The notes under the pieces were generated by a model, which worked only from the letters and a program-made list of their open reading frames with translations, was not told the DNA's origin and did not search any database. DNA of 64,000 nucleotides from Serratia bockelmannii (lineage in GTDB: Bacteria; Pseudomonadota; Gammaproteobacteria; Enterobacterales; Enterobacteriaceae): the NCBI RefSeq assembly GCF_008011855.1, contig NZ_VOUX01000006.1, forward strand, positions 62,001-126,000. The letters are read 5' to 3'. Made by a program: the position numbers and the translations under genes. Each line of letters starts with the position of its first letter. Position 1 is the first letter of the stretch. Of the stretch, positions 34,458-46,719 are shown piece after piece.

Positions 34458-34805
34458 ATGACGACGATGAAAGCGATAGCGACGGGCTGCATGTTGTTGG
34501 CGACCAGCGGTTGCTCCAGCGTGATGAGCCATACCGGCCCGAATCAGGGTTACTATCCCGGCACCCGCGCCAGCGTGGACATGCTGAAGGACGACAACAC
34601 CAGCTGGGCGATGATGCCGCTGGTGGCGCTGGATCTCCCGTTCTCCGCAGTAATGGATACCGTGCTGCTGCCTTACGACTATCTGCGTTCAGGCAATGAC
34701 GCCACCGCAGACTCGCCAAAAGCGCGCATCCTGCGCAGCGAGCAGCAGAATCTGGCGGCAACCGGCAACCCCGGCGAAGGCAACGACAGCACCGCCACAC
34801 ACTGA
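34458..34805 (+). CDS. yidQ: YceK/YidQ family lipoprotein
   Basis: A 115-residue predicted lipoprotein (DUF1375, YceK/YidQ family). A short signal with lipobox ending TSGC (about 16-19) is followed by the conserved SSVMSHTGPNQGYYPGTRASVDML and a hydrophobic stretch FSAVMDTVLLPYD. E. coli YidQ has the same position next to ibpA. Function is unknown. ATG 34458 has AGGA at 34447-34450; an internal ATG at 34467 is an alternative. Confidence 0.9.
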   Translation: MTTMKAIATGCMLLATSGCSSVMSHTGPNQGYYPGTRASVDMLKDDNTSWAMMPLVALDLPFSAVMDTVLLPYDYLRSGNDATADSPKARILRSEQQNLAATGNPGEGNDSTATH

Positions 34806-34816
34806 TCACGCACGCA

Positions 34817-34834
34817 GCGGGCCATCAGGCCCGC
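34817..34834. terminator. Shared terminator between yidQ and yidR
   Basis: GCGGGCC (34817-34823), loop ATCA, GGCCCGC (34828-34834), between the two convergent genes. There is no strong T tract on either side. Confidence 0.6.
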
Positions 34835-34835
34835 C

Positions 34836-36116
34836 TTACGCCTCAACCACAAAGATCTGGTTGAATCCGGCAATCTCGCGCATAAACGCCACTTTCTTGC
34901 CATCCGGCGAAAACACCACGGCATCTCCCGACGGCGGCTGCAGGCTGCGCTGCGTTAAACGCTGCAGGCGGCCGCTGGCAACCTCACACAGCATCACGCT
35001 GTTGTCACACACCAGGGCTATCGCCCCGCCCTGCGGGTGCCAGCTGAACGCCGACTGGATGTCATGCTCGGCGCGGCTGACCTGGCGCGGCTCACCGCCG
35101 TTCGGCGACACCGTCCACAGTTGCACCACGCCGCCGTCATCCTTCATCAGAAAAGCTATCTGGCTACCGTCCGGCGAGCTGCGCAGCCAATGGCGCGGCG
35201 CGCCGGCGACGCCCGGAAAACGACGATCCCCGGTAAAGGTCACCCGCCGCTGCCTGACGCCCTGCGGCGGCGCCGGCAGCTCGCTTTCCGTCCCCTGCAG
35301 CGGCAGAGCACCCGCCCTGGCGTAGTCGGCGTCGTTCTCCGGCAGATCGACGATAAACACCTCCGGCAGCTTCTCACCGGCGGCGGACAGCGTATCGCCG
35401 ATAAATGCCAGCGCCCAGCGCTGCCGGCGGCCGTCGGCCTTACGGTAACCTTCGCGGCCAATCCAGCCCTCTTCGTAGGCGCGATTGATTTGATCGCTGC
35501 CCGGCTGCGGCTGCGGCACGGTCTCGCTGACCAGCACGCAATAGTGGCTGCCGTCATACTCACGGGGATGCTGTTTCGGCGGATTGACCCCGTGCAGCGG
35601 CACAGCCACGCCGACGTTGCGCAGATCGCGCGCCGGATCGCATTCATGCATCACGTGATCGTTGTAGGTAAAGCTGAGGCGGCTGCCGTCCGGGCTGAAA
35701 ACGTGCACATGGCTGCCGCCGCGCAGCGCGCCGGGCGTGTAGGGCGCCGTGATATCCAGCGCGTCGAGGGTAATGGCCAACTCGCGATCCGGTTCGCTGA
35801 CGATCACCCCGCGGCGGTGATGAAAATCATACTGCCAGGCGCTGTCCGGGTGTTCCGGGCCGTGGATGAAGACGTAACGCGCCGGCGCATCGGGGCTGAC
35901 CGTGACCACGCCGACGTGTGCGCTGTGCTGGGCGCGATAAACCACTTCCACCGCGCCGCTGGCGACGTTAACCCGCTCGATGCTCAGGCCGGTGAAAGAG
36001 GCGCCGCGCGGGCGCACGTCATAAGCCAGCCATTGGCTGTCCGGCGTCCAGACGTTGATATTGGTTAACTGATGCCCGCGTGGGTCGAAAGTCAGTTGTT
36101 TTTCCCGATGGCTCAT
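34836..36116 (-). CDS. yidR: DUF3748 beta-propeller protein YidR
   Basis: A 426-residue protein of the DUF3748/TolB-like beta-propeller type, matching E. coli YidR (415). Repeated WD/TolB-like blade motifs are visible: TPDSQWLAYDVRP, SPDGSRLSFTYND, SPDGSQIAFLMKDDGG, HPQGGAIALVCDN and SPDGKKVAFMREI. No signal peptide is seen, so it is probably cytoplasmic. Function is unknown; the propeller suggests sugar or peptide binding. ATG 36116 follows AGGAG with 8 bp spacing; the frame to 36134 is rejected. Confidence 0.9.
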   Translation of the reverse strand: MSHREKQLTFDPRGHQLTNINVWTPDSQWLAYDVRPRGASFTGLSIERVNVASGAVEVVYRAQHSAHVGVVTVSPDAPARYVFIHGPEHPDSAWQYDFHHRRGVIVSEPDRELAITLDALDITAPYTPGALRGGSHVHVFSPDGSRLSFTYNDHVMHECDPARDLRNVGVAVPLHGVNPPKQHPREYDGSHYCVLVSETVPQPQPGSDQINRAYEEGWIGREGYRKADGRRQRWALAFIGDTLSAAGEKLPEVFIVDLPENDADYARAGALPLQGTESELPAPPQGVRQRRVTFTGDRRFPGVAGAPRHWLRSSPDGSQIAFLMKDDGGVVQLWTVSPNGGEPRQVSRAEHDIQSAFSWHPQGGAIALVCDNSVMLCEVASGRLQRLTQRSLQPPSGDAVVFSPDGKKVAFMREIAGFNQIFVVEA

Positions 36117-36592
36117 GGCGGCTCTCCTGCGCATGCTGGCACTGAACGGCCATCTTACCGGATCGGCGGCAGCGTTTCATATGGCCGGCGAGAGGCGCTC
36201 GGGGGCATTTTGGCGCAATTATTTTTCAGCGTCTTATCATTTAAGCCGCTCGGCGGCGCCGGCAGGAAATAAACGCCCGGGTAGGCGGCCGTATTCCAGG
36301 CAGTGAAACTCAGCGGTGCCCATGCCGTATAGGCAGATGCCGCGAGCGCTATTTTTTCATTCTCATTTACTTGATCAAAATAATTCAGCGGCAGCGCCTT
36401 TCTTAACGCAAATAAATAAAAAATCGTGTCGCTAAACGACAGGTTAATGATTACTTTCACCGCCAACCCGATGCTCTTCTCCGGCCATTGCCGTTTGCTG
36501 GCCGGCTTACCTGCCGGTCGGATGGCAGGGTTTACAATCAATACAAAAAAGTACAATATGGATTTTTAAGTCCAAAATATTCTGGAGCCGGT
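36117..36592. other. Divergent intergenic region yidR / dehydratase
   Basis: No convincing gene is seen. A minus-strand frame (36155-36556) begins with TTG, lacks a ribosome site and an internal ATG near its start, and matches nothing I know. Near the right end a plus-strand promoter is likely: TTTACA (36531-36536) and TACAAT (36552-36557, 15-bp spacer), about 35 bp before the dehydratase start. Confidence 0.4.
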
Positions 36593-37561
36593 ATGAATCC
36601 CCTCTTCGATGCCATTGTTTCTGCCCATCAGCAACTGCGCCCTCAGGTTCGGGTCACGCCATTGGAGCGCAGCGTACTGCTTTCTCAGCAATTGGGCTGC
36701 GAGCTGTATTTGAAATGCGATCATCTGCAGCACACCGGCTCCTTTAAATTTCGCGGCGCCAGCAACAAGCTGCGGCTGCTGGATAACGAGCAACGCCGGC
36801 GCGGCGTGATCGCCGCCTCAACCGGCAACCACGGCCAAGCGGTCGCCCTGGCGGGGTACCTGATGGGGGTTGGCGTCACAGTTTATGCGCCAGAGACGGC
36901 CGCGAGCATCAAGCTCGACACCATTCGTGCACTGGGCGGCACCGTGGAATTGGTGCCGGGCGATGCGCTGAACGCCGAACTGGCGGGGGAACAGGCCGCA
37001 CGCGAACAGGGAAAAACCTATATCTCGCCGTATAACGACGAGCAGGTGATCGCCGGCCAGGGCACCTGCGGCATGGAGCTGGTTGAACAACTCACCGATC
37101 TGGACGCGGTGTTCGTGGCGGTCGGCGGCGGGGGTTATATCGCCGGCATCGGCACCGTTCTGCGGCAACTGTCGCCGAACACGCAGCTTATCGCCTGCTG
37201 GCCGGAAAACGCCACCAGCCTGTACAGCGCGTTGGAAGCGGGCCATATCTTCCCGGTGGAAGAGCAAGAAACCCTGTCCGACGGCACCGCCGGCGGCGTC
37301 GAGCCGGGCGCCGTGACCTTTCCGCTGTGCCAACAGCTGATCGACCGCAAAGTGCTGGTTAGCGAGGCAGAGATCAAACACGCGATGCGCCGGATCGCCG
37401 CCAGCGATCGCTGGATTATCGAAGGCGCGGCCGGCGTGGCGCTGGCGGCGGCGATCAAACTGGCGCCGGAATACCAGGGTAAAAAGGTGGCGGTGGTACT
37501 GTGCGGCAAGAACATCGTGCTGGAGAAATACCTCAAGGCCATCGCCGATGCACATCCTTAA
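36593..37561 (+). CDS. Threonine/serine dehydratase-like PLP enzyme (EutB-like)
   Basis: A 322-residue fold-type II PLP enzyme of the threonine dehydratase/serine racemase family without a regulatory ACT domain. The PLP lysine lies in HTGSFKFRGASNKL, the substrate loop is AASTGNHGQAVALAG, and the phosphate-binding glycines are VAVGGGGYIAGIG. It overlaps by 14 bp with an ornithine-cyclodeaminase-like gene. This pairing resembles EutB-EutC of ectoine degradation, but no other ectoine gene is in the window, so the substrate is open: it may be a hydroxy-amino acid. ATG 36593 follows CTGGAG. Confidence 0.85.
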   Translation: MNPLFDAIVSAHQQLRPQVRVTPLERSVLLSQQLGCELYLKCDHLQHTGSFKFRGASNKLRLLDNEQRRRGVIAASTGNHGQAVALAGYLMGVGVTVYAPETAASIKLDTIRALGGTVELVPGDALNAELAGEQAAREQGKTYISPYNDEQVIAGQGTCGMELVEQLTDLDAVFVAVGGGGYIAGIGTVLRQLSPNTQLIACWPENATSLYSALEAGHIFPVEEQETLSDGTAGGVEPGAVTFPLCQQLIDRKVLVSEAEIKHAMRRIAASDRWIIEGAAGVALAAAIKLAPEYQGKKVAVVLCGKNIVLEKYLKAIADAHP

Positions 37562-38489
37562 TCGGCAGCAAATCCTCGCCGCGTTCGACGCCGAGACCAT
37601 AACGCCGCTGCTGAAGCAGGGTTTTATCGCCTACTCGCAACAGCGAGTGCAACAACCGCCGGTGCAGCATTTCCTGTTCGAGCGTGCCGCCGGCGACTGC
37701 TGCATCAAGTCCGCCTGGCTGGAAGGTGACGAACTGTTCGTGGTCAAGATCTCCGCCGGTTTCTATCGCAACGCCGAACACGGCCTGCCGAGCAATCAGG
37801 GGCTGGTGATGGCGTTCTCCGCCCAGACCGGCGAACCGCAGGCGCTGCTGCAGGATGAAGGTTGGCTGACCGCGTTGCGCACCGCCCTGGCCGGCCGCAT
37901 CGCCGCCGAGCTGTGCGCGCCGCCGCATATTCAGGCGATCGGCATGGTCGGCACGGGTCTGCAGGCGCGGCTGCAGCTGCAATGCCTGAAACCGGTGACC
38001 GATTGCCGAGACGTATGGGTGTGGGGACGAGACGAACAGGCGCTGGCGGCGTATCGGCGCGATGCCGAAGCCGAGGGTTTTCGGGTGCGGGTTACGCAGA
38101 ATGCGGCGGAACTGGCAGCGCACTGTCGGCTGATCGTGACCACCACGCCCAGCCGCGAACCGATATTGCAGGCGGCGGATATTCGGCCCGGCACGCACAT
38201 CACCGCCGTGGGCGCCGACGCGCCCGGCAAACAGGAACTGGCGACCGATTTGGTGGCCAACGCAGACGCGCTGCTGGTCGATGCCCTGACGCAGTGCGCG
38301 GACTATGGTGAGATCGCGACGGCTTATCGGCAAAACAGGCTGATTTCAACGCCAATCGTCGAAATGGGCGCCGTCTTGGCGCAGGGAGGGCGGGTACGAC
38401 GCGAGCCGCAGCACATCACCATCGCCGATCTCACCGGCTTGGCGATTCAGGATCTGCAGATCGCCAAAGGGGTGTTGGCGAAAGTATAA
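37548..38489 (+). CDS. Ornithine cyclodeaminase/mu-crystallin family protein (EutC-like)
   Basis: A 313-residue NAD(P)-dependent member of the ornithine cyclodeaminase/mu-crystallin family, a group that includes alanine dehydrogenases, ketimine reductases and EutC. The N-terminal substrate-binding part carries KSAWLEGDELFVVKISAGFY; the Rossmann motif is IGMVGTGLQARLQL, followed by VWGRDEQA and the conserved HITAVGADAPGKQEL. The start ATG lies inside the end of the upstream dehydratase gene, so the two are translationally coupled and likely act on the same substrate. Which amino acid they use cannot be read from sequence. Confidence 0.85.
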   Translation: MHILNRQQILAAFDAETITPLLKQGFIAYSQQRVQQPPVQHFLFERAAGDCCIKSAWLEGDELFVVKISAGFYRNAEHGLPSNQGLVMAFSAQTGEPQALLQDEGWLTALRTALAGRIAAELCAPPHIQAIGMVGTGLQARLQLQCLKPVTDCRDVWVWGRDEQALAAYRRDAEAEGFRVRVTQNAAELAAHCRLIVTTTPSREPILQAADIRPGTHITAVGADAPGKQELATDLVANADALLVDALTQCADYGEIATAYRQNRLISTPIVEMGAVLAQGGRVRREPQHITIADLTGLAIQDLQIAKGVLAKV

Positions 38490-38515
38490 AGGGGCGCCGC
38501 AGCGCCCACGCGTTA

Positions 38516-39331
38516 TCAGGCGTTGAGCACGAACTTCTCGATAGCGCGCGCCACGCCGTCCTCTGTATTGGCGCTGGTGACAAACTGCGCCACCGCTTTC
38601 AGTTCGGGAATGGCGTTGCCCATCGCTACGCCGACGCCGGCATATTCGATCATCGCCGTATCGTTGGCCTGATCCCCCAGCGTCATGATGTTTTCCCGCG
38701 CCACGCCCAAATGCTCGGCCAGCATTCTCACCCCGGCGCCCTTATCGACGTTCTTGTGCAGGATCTCGAGGAAATAAGGCGCGCTTTTCAGGATGGTATA
38801 ACGCTCGCGCGTTTCCGCCGGGATGCGCGCGATAGCGCGGTCCAACAGCTCCGGCTCGTCGATCATCATCACTTTAGGGAAACGCATCTGGCGATCCATC
38901 TCTTCCACGCTGCGGTATTTCAGCGGAATACCGGTCATTTCCGCCTCGTGTATGGTGTACTTGCCGATATCCTTGTTCGGGGTATACAGGGTATCGAAAT
39001 CAAACGCCTGGTAGTGAACGCCGAACTCGCGCGCCATCTGCTCAAAGTGCAGATAATCCTCAAAGCCCAGCGTTTCTTGCAGAATGCAGGCGCCGTCAAC
39101 CGCACGCAGCACCAGCGCGCCGTTATAGGTGATACAGAAATCGCCGGGGCCCTGAATGTCCAACTGGCGCAGATAATCCTGCACGCCGACATAAGGCCGC
39201 CCGGTGGCCAACACCACGTGCACCCCTTTGCGCCGCGCCGCCGCGATAGCCTGCTTTACCGCCGGCGTGATTTGGTGCTGCGGATCCAGCAACGTGCCGT
39301 CCATGTCGATCGCAATCAGTTCAATAGCCAT
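38516..39331 (-). CDS. yidA: Sugar-phosphatase YidA (HAD-IIB)
   Basis: A 271-residue Cof-type HAD phosphatase (E. coli YidA 270) that hydrolyses sugar phosphates such as erythrose 4-phosphate and alpha-glucose 1-phosphate. HAD motif I is IAIDMDGTLLDP, motif II is VLATGRPY, the motif III Lys is in HKNVDKGAGV, and motif IV is MTLGDQANDTAMIEYAG. It is separated from gyrB by a strong terminator; E. coli yidB is missing between them. Confidence 0.94.
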   Translation of the reverse strand: MAIELIAIDMDGTLLDPQHQITPAVKQAIAAARRKGVHVVLATGRPYVGVQDYLRQLDIQGPGDFCITYNGALVLRAVDGACILQETLGFEDYLHFEQMAREFGVHYQAFDFDTLYTPNKDIGKYTIHEAEMTGIPLKYRSVEEMDRQMRFPKVMMIDEPELLDRAIARIPAETRERYTILKSAPYFLEILHKNVDKGAGVRMLAEHLGVARENIMTLGDQANDTAMIEYAGVGVAMGNAIPELKAVAQFVTSANTEDGVARAIEKFVLNA

Positions 39332-39401
39332 TCAACGCTTCTCCCAGTGGTTTTTTCCCCATGCTAACGCGTTTCAGCCTCGGCTGTCAGCGCCAAAAAA
39401 G

Positions 39402-39440
39402 GCGCAAAAAAATCCGCGCGGGTCGCCCGGCGCGGATTTT
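39402..39440 (-). terminator. Terminator of gyrB
   Basis: AAAATCCGCGC (39409-39419), 10-nt loop, GCGCGGATTTT (39430-39440). On the minus strand the stem is followed by a run of T residues, directly after gyrB. Confidence 0.88.
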
Positions 39441-39456
39441 CACAGCCATTAACGCA

Positions 39457-41889
<2,433 letters not shown>

Positions 41890-42975
41890 TTAGTCCTGTG
41901 GTTGAACCTCTATTTTACCCTGTTCCACGCGGAACATCTTGCCCTTTTCACCGGCCATGTCGGTCACTTGTTCAGCGCTGACTGCGCTGACAAAAACCTG
42001 GGCCTGGGTGGCTTTCAGGCGATCGGCCAGCAACCGGCGACGGCCGGTGTCCAGCTCGGAGGCAAAATCATCAATCAGATACAGGCAACGCCGCCCGCTC
42101 TGCCGGGTGAGAAACTCACCCTGCGCCAAGCGCAACGCGCACATCAGCAGCTTAAGCTGACCGCGCGATAACAAATCCTCTACCGGCGTGCCGTCGGCAC
42201 GAATGCGAAAGTCCGCTTTATGCGGCCCCACCGCGGTATAGGTCAACGCCCTGTCGCGCTCAAACTGGCGCTCCAGCAGCTCGCCGTAGTCGCTCTCTTT
42301 GTCCCAGCCGCGTTGGAAGGAGAAGCTCAGGCCGAATTCAGGCAGAAACTGCGCACAGGTCGCGGTGATATCCGCGGCGATCGCGTCGCTGTATTCCGCC
42401 CGCCATTCGCTGATGCGCTCCGCGAGCGGGATCAGTTCCTGATCCCAAGCGCGGATCTGCGCATAGCGACTCACCTGGCGCAGCGCGGCATTGCGCTGCT
42501 TCAGTAACCGTTTCAGGTTGCTCCAGGCGGTGAAAAAACCGGGTTCGTTATGAAAACAGCCCCAGTCCAGGAAGGCGCGCCGGAATTTCGGCCCGCCGTT
42601 CAGCAGGGTAAAACCTTCGGGGGTGATCAGCTGCATGGGCAGCAGCTGCGCCAGCTCGGCCACCTTGTGGCCGTCGCTGCCATCGATGCGTACTTTGCTG
42701 TCACCCTGACGGCTCTTACTCAATCCTACCGACAGCTCGCGCTCCGCACCTTCGATGCGGCCATGCAACACGAACTCCGGTTGGTCGTGGCGAATCACCC
42801 GACCAGCCTGCAGGCTGCGAAAGGCGCGGCCGTGGCCGAGCGTATACACCGCTTCCAGCACGCTGGTCTTGCCGCTGCCGTTGGCGCCAACCAGGAAGTT
42901 GAATCCCGGCGCTAGCGCCAAATCCGCCGCCTCGATATTGCGGAAGTCTTTAATCAATAAACGCGTCAGAGCCAT
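41890..42975 (-). CDS. recF: DNA replication and repair protein RecF
   Basis: A 361-residue SMC-like ATPase that, with RecO and RecR, loads RecA at gaps in DNA. The Walker A motif is GANGSGKTS (about 31-39), the signature-like segment is [19 protein letters not shown], and Walker B is [11 protein letters not shown]. It sits between dnaN (45 bp) and gyrB (18 bp) as in most bacteria. Confidence 0.97.
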   Translation of the reverse strand: MALTRLLIKDFRNIEAADLALAPGFNFLVGANGSGKTSVLEAVYTLGHGRAFRSLQAGRVIRHDQPEFVLHGRIEGAERELSVGLSKSRQGDSKVRIDGSDGHKVAELAQLLPMQLITPEGFTLLNGGPKFRRAFLDWGCFHNEPGFFTAWSNLKRLLKQRNAALRQVSRYAQIRAWDQELIPLAERISEWRAEYSDAIAADITATCAQFLPEFGLSFSFQRGWDKESDYGELLERQFERDRALTYTAVGPHKADFRIRADGTPVEDLLSRGQLKLLMCALRLAQGEFLTRQSGRRCLYLIDDFASELDTGRRRLLADRLKATQAQVFVSAVSAEQVTDMAGEKGKMFRVEQGKIEVQPQD

Positions 42976-43020
42976 GCAATCTCTTTACCGATGACGGTGC
43001 TGTAATTCAAGGTAACGAGA

Positions 43021-44121
43021 CTACAACCGCATTGGCATGACAACGTAGGCCGCCGCCTGGCTGGCGCCGTCTTCGATCTGCACGCTGGAGACCGAGTCGG
43101 TCAACAGCAGGCGCACGTCTTCACACTTGAGCGCGTTCAACACGTCCAGCACGTAGCTGACGTTGAAGCCGATCTCCATCTCCGCGCCGTCGTAGCTGAC
43201 GTCGAGGATCTCTTCCGCCTCTTCCTGCTCCGGGTTGTTGGCGGTGATCTTCAGCTGGTTCTGGCTGACGTACAGCCGCACGCCGCGGAATTTCTCGTTC
43301 GAGAGAATGGCCGCGCGGGCAAACGCCTGCTTGAGCAGATCGCAGCCGGCTTCCAGCGTTTTATCCGGGTTCTTCGGCAAGACGCGACGATAGTCCGGGA
43401 AACGGCCGTCAACCAGCTTGGACGTGAAGATGAAATCGCCGACGTGGGCGCGGATGTTGTTGCTGCCGATCTGCAACTGCAGCAGCGAATCGCCGCCGTC
43501 CAGCAGGCGCACCAGCTCCATCACCCCTTTACGCGGCACGATCACCGAATGCGACGGCAGCTGCTGGCCGATCGGCATCGAGCACACCGCCAGGCGGTGG
43601 CCGTCGGTCGCGACGGTGCGCAGCTCTTCGCCTTCGGTTTCAAACAGCATGCCGTTCAGGTAGTAACGCACGTCCTGATGGGCCATCGAGAACTGGGTAG
43701 CTTCGATCAGGCGCTTCAGCGTCGCCTGCGGCAAGGTGAACTCCACCTCGCTCTGCCAGTCGTCCAGGTTCGGAAAGTCCGCCGCGGGCAGCGTAGACAG
43801 TGAGAAACGGCTGCGGCCGGACCGCACCAGCATGCGCTCGCTCTCCAGCGTGACGGCGATCTCCGCCCCTTCCGGCAGGCCACGGCAGATATCAAAGAAT
43901 TTGCGCGCAGGCACGGTGGTCGCGCCCGGCTCATGCGGTTGGGACAGGGCGACGCGCGCCACCATCTCCATCTCCAGATCGGTGCCGGTCAGCAGCAGGG
44001 AGCCTTCCGTCACCTGCAACAGCAGGTTGCCCAGGATCGGCAAGGTCGGGCGGCCGCCCAGCGGGCTGCTCACCTGTTGCAGCGGTTTTAGCAGATGCTC
44101 ACGTTCAACGATAAATTTCAT
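43021..44121 (-). CDS. dnaN: DNA polymerase III sliding clamp (beta)
   Basis: A 366-residue processivity clamp, the same length as E. coli DnaN; two molecules form a ring around DNA. Three repeated clamp domains are present (N-terminus MKFIVEREHLLKPLQQVSSPLGGRPTLPIL). The hydrophobic peptide-binding pocket includes the C-terminus YVVMPMRL. Only 4 bp separate it from dnaA, implying coupled expression. Confidence 0.98.
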   Translation of the reverse strand: MKFIVEREHLLKPLQQVSSPLGGRPTLPILGNLLLQVTEGSLLLTGTDLEMEMVARVALSQPHEPGATTVPARKFFDICRGLPEGAEIAVTLESERMLVRSGRSRFSLSTLPAADFPNLDDWQSEVEFTLPQATLKRLIEATQFSMAHQDVRYYLNGMLFETEGEELRTVATDGHRLAVCSMPIGQQLPSHSVIVPRKGVMELVRLLDGGDSLLQLQIGSNNIRAHVGDFIFTSKLVDGRFPDYRRVLPKNPDKTLEAGCDLLKQAFARAAILSNEKFRGVRLYVSQNQLKITANNPEQEEAEEILDVSYDGAEMEIGFNVSYVLDVLNALKCEDVRLLLTDSVSSVQIEDGASQAAAYVVMPMRL

Positions 44122-44125
44122 AGCG

Positions 44126-45520
44126 CTATGAAGATAATGTTCTGATTAAATTGGAGAAATCTTCTTTGATGTCGTGACTTTCCTCACGCAGCTGCTCGAT
44201 CTTCCGGCAGGCGTGCAACACCGTGGTATGGTCGCGGCCACCAAACGCATCGCCGATTTCCGGCAGACTGTGGTTGGTGAGTTCCTTCGCCAGCGCCATC
44301 GCCATCTGGCGCGGGCGGGCAACGGATCGCGAACGCCGCTTGGACAGCAAATCCGCGACTTTAATCTTGTAATACTCCGCCACCGTCTTTTGGATATTGT
44401 CGATGGTGACCAGCTTTTCCTGCAGCGCCAGCAGATCGCGCAGCGCTTCGCGCACGAAATCAATGGTGATAGCCCGGCCGGTAAAGTTGGCGTTGGCGAT
44501 CACGCGGTTCAATGCCCCTTCGAGCTCACGCACGTTGGAACGCAGGCGCTTGGCGATGAAGAACGCCACTTCGCCCGGCAGGCGAATGTCGTTTTCGTCG
44601 GCCTTTTTCATCAGGATCGCCACGCGGGTTTCCAGCTCCGGCGGCTCGATCGCCACCGTCAGCCCCCAACCGAAGCGAGACTTCAAGCGATCTTCCACCC
44701 CGTTGATCTCTTTAGGGTAGCGATCCGAGGTCAGGATGATCTGCTGATTGCCTTCCAACAGGGCGTTAAAGGTATGGAAGAACTCTTCCTGCGAACGCTC
44801 CTTGTTGGCGAAAAATTGGATGTCATCGATAAGTAAGGCGTCGACCGAACGGTAGTAGCGCTTAAACTCTTCGATGGCATTATTTTGCAACGCTTTGACC
44901 ATGTCCTGCACGAAGCGTTCCGAGTGCATGTAGACCACTTTGGCGTTGGCCTTGCGCGCCATGATGCCGTTGCCGACCGCGTGCAGCAGGTGAGTTTTAC
45001 CCAGGCCGGTACCGCCATACAGGAACAAAGGGTTGTAGGCGCCGCCCGGATTGTCCGCCACCTGGCGAGCCGCCGCGCGCGCCAGCTGGTTGGACTTACC
45101 CTCGACGAAGTTGTCGAAGGTGTGTTTAGGATTGACGTTGGAGCGGTAAGAGAGCTCGGGCTGCGCCGCCGCGTTGTCCCAGCTCGGGCGCAAAGGTGCA
45201 GCCGTACGCGCCGCCGGGGCCGCAGGGGCGCTGCTGACGCTGGCGGTCACGGTCTGGCTGATCACCTGCGTGATCGGCTTGCTGCCGACTTCAAAACGCA
45301 GCAAAGGCGCGTCCGTGCCGCAGAAATCATTCAGCAGACCATTGATGTTGTTTAAGTACTTATCGCGAACCCAATCCAGCACAAAACGGTTAGGCGCGTA
45401 CAGCGCCAGGGTGTTGTCACTCAGTTCCGCCTGCAATGGGCGAATCCACATACTAAATTCTGTGGCAGGTAACTCATCCTGCAATCGGGCAAGACACTGC
45501 TGCCAAAGCGAAAGTGACAC
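44126..45520 (-). CDS. dnaA: Chromosomal replication initiator DnaA
   Basis: A 464-residue AAA+ initiator that binds DnaA boxes and opens the origin. Domain I ([24 protein letters not shown]) interacts with DnaB/DiaA. An Ala/Pro-rich linker (about 85-125) follows, then the AAA+ core with Walker [12 protein letters not shown] and Walker [10 protein letters not shown]. The C-terminal DNA-binding helix-turn-helix carries [16 protein letters not shown] choose GTG at 45520, giving (M)SLSLW as in E. coli and preceded by TGGAG; an upstream start at 45532 would add four residues. DnaA boxes and many GATC sites in the upstream region suggest autoregulation and SeqA/Dam control. Confidence 0.98.
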   Translation of the reverse strand: MSLSLWQQCLARLQDELPATEFSMWIRPLQAELSDNTLALYAPNRFVLDWVRDKYLNNINGLLNDFCGTDAPLLRFEVGSKPITQVISQTVTASVSSAPAAPAARTAAPLRPSWDNAAAQPELSYRSNVNPKHTFDNFVEGKSNQLARAAARQVADNPGGAYNPLFLYGGTGLGKTHLLHAVGNGIMARKANAKVVYMHSERFVQDMVKALQNNAIEEFKRYYRSVDALLIDDIQFFANKERSQEEFFHTFNALLEGNQQIILTSDRYPKEINGVEDRLKSRFGWGLTVAIEPPELETRVAILMKKADENDIRLPGEVAFFIAKRLRSNVRELEGALNRVIANANFTGRAITIDFVREALRDLLALQEKLVTIDNIQKTVAEYYKIKVADLLSKRRSRSVARPRQMAMALAKELTNHSLPEIGDAFGGRDHTTVLHACRKIEQLREESHDIKEDFSNLIRTLSS

Positions 45521-45658
45521 GGCGGACTCCACTCGAACAAGATCAATAAAGAAAAGAAACGGGCAACTTTTTATAACTCATGATTTTTGACACATACCCG
45601 GCATCGGCTGTTTGCCTGTGGGGGATGCGAACCGCCTTTCACGGTTTGTGTCCCTCAC

Positions 45659-45907
45659 GATCCCGGCATGAGGGATCGCGATCGGAATGACGGATCATAG
45701 CGCAATCCGAGCAAGAGATCCTCCCCTTCCTCACAGATTAGATCCATTTTATCCACAGGCCGCGGCCGGCGGCGATCTTTTCACCGCCAACGCCGAATGA
45801 CCGCGCAGATCCCGGCCGCTGCGCCGCGTTTTTTACATTGTCAACCGGTTATACCCTGTTATCCACGTCGGATCCTGGGATCGCGCGCAAAGGATCTCAC
45901 GGGGATC
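45659..45907. promoter_or_regulatory. dnaA-rpmH control region: GATC cluster and DnaA boxes
   Basis: Twelve GATC sites occur within 249 bp, beginning at 45659, 45674, 45680, 45693, 45717, 45741, 45774, 45808, 45871, 45879, 45893 and 45904; about one would be expected by chance. A consensus DnaA box TTATCCACA lies at 45749-45757 and a near-match TTATCCACG at 45859-45867. This fits Dam/SeqA and DnaA control of dnaA. It is not oriC, which in this group lies near mnmG. Confidence 0.8.
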
Positions 45908-45908
45908 C

Positions 45909-45936
45909 TTGCGATTTCACCCCGAGTCCGTATAAT
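45909..45936 (+). promoter_or_regulatory. Upstream promoter for rpmH
   Basis: TTGCGA (45909-45914), 16-bp spacer, TATAAT (45931-45936), reading towards rpmH-rnpA and partly within the GATC-rich zone. Confidence 0.65.
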
Positions 45937-46068
45937 CTTCGCCCTACGTGTGATACCTGGTTCCTTATGGTGCGTCATTAGCCAGACAGGATTCTGCGGT
46001 GACCACGGGCCAAGACCGGATTTTGTTCCGTTATTGGCAGACAACCAGGTAGGCTGGCGCGATGCGAA

Positions 46069-46097
46069 TTGACTCAGGACTGTACAATTATTACAAT
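46069..46097 (+). promoter_or_regulatory. Proximal promoter for rpmH
   Basis: TTGACT (46069-46074), 17-bp spacer, TACAAT (46092-46097): close to consensus, as expected for a ribosomal-protein gene. The leader would be about 100 nt. Confidence 0.75.
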
Positions 46098-46189
46098 CCC
46101 GCTTCTTTATGTATTGCGATTGAGGCGTCGGTCATCTTCACGCCGAGTAGCCAAACGCGTTTACTGATCAGTAATTATTTTAAGTTTAG

Positions 46190-46342
<153 letters not shown>

Positions 46343-46359
46343 TAAAGCTAACCCGCTGA

Positions 46360-46719
46360 GTGGTTAAGCTCGCTTTTCCCAGGGAGTTACGTTTGTTAAC
46401 TCCCACTCATTTCACTTTCGTCTTCCAGCAGCCACAACGGGCTGGCACGCCGCAAATCACCATCCTCGGCCGCCTGAACCAGCTGGGGCATCCCCGCATC
46501 GGTCTTACCGTCGCCAAAAAACACGTCAAACGCGCGCACGAGCGTAATCGGATCAAACGCCTAACCCGCGAAAGCTTCCGCTTGCGTCAGCACGAATTAC
46601 CGGCGATGGATTTTGTCGTGGTGGCCAAAAAGGGGATAGCGGATTTGGATAACCGCGCGCTGACGGAAGCTTTGGATAAATTATGGCGTCGCCACTGTCG
46701 CCAGGCTCCCGCATCCTGA
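46360..46719 (+). CDS. rnpA: Ribonuclease P protein component
   Basis: A 119-residue basic protein that joins the RNase P RNA to process tRNA 5' ends. The conserved RNR motif is [18 protein letters not shown]; the N-terminus [21 protein letters not shown] is typical. The start is GTG, as in E. coli. The last 37 bp overlap the beginning of yidD in another frame, a conserved arrangement. Confidence 0.97.
   Translation: MVKLAFPRELRLLTPTHFTFVFQQPQRAGTPQITILGRLNQLGHPRIGLTVAKKHVKRAHERNRIKRLTRESFRLRQHELPAMDFVVVAKKGIADLDNRALTEALDKLWRRHCRQAPAS

Noticed and set aside
36155-36556. A 133-codon minus-strand frame in the yidR-dehydratase gap
   Set aside because: It starts with TTG, has no Shine-Dalgarno and no usable internal ATG near its start, and its sequence matches no family I know. 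It overlaps the likely dehydratase promoter.
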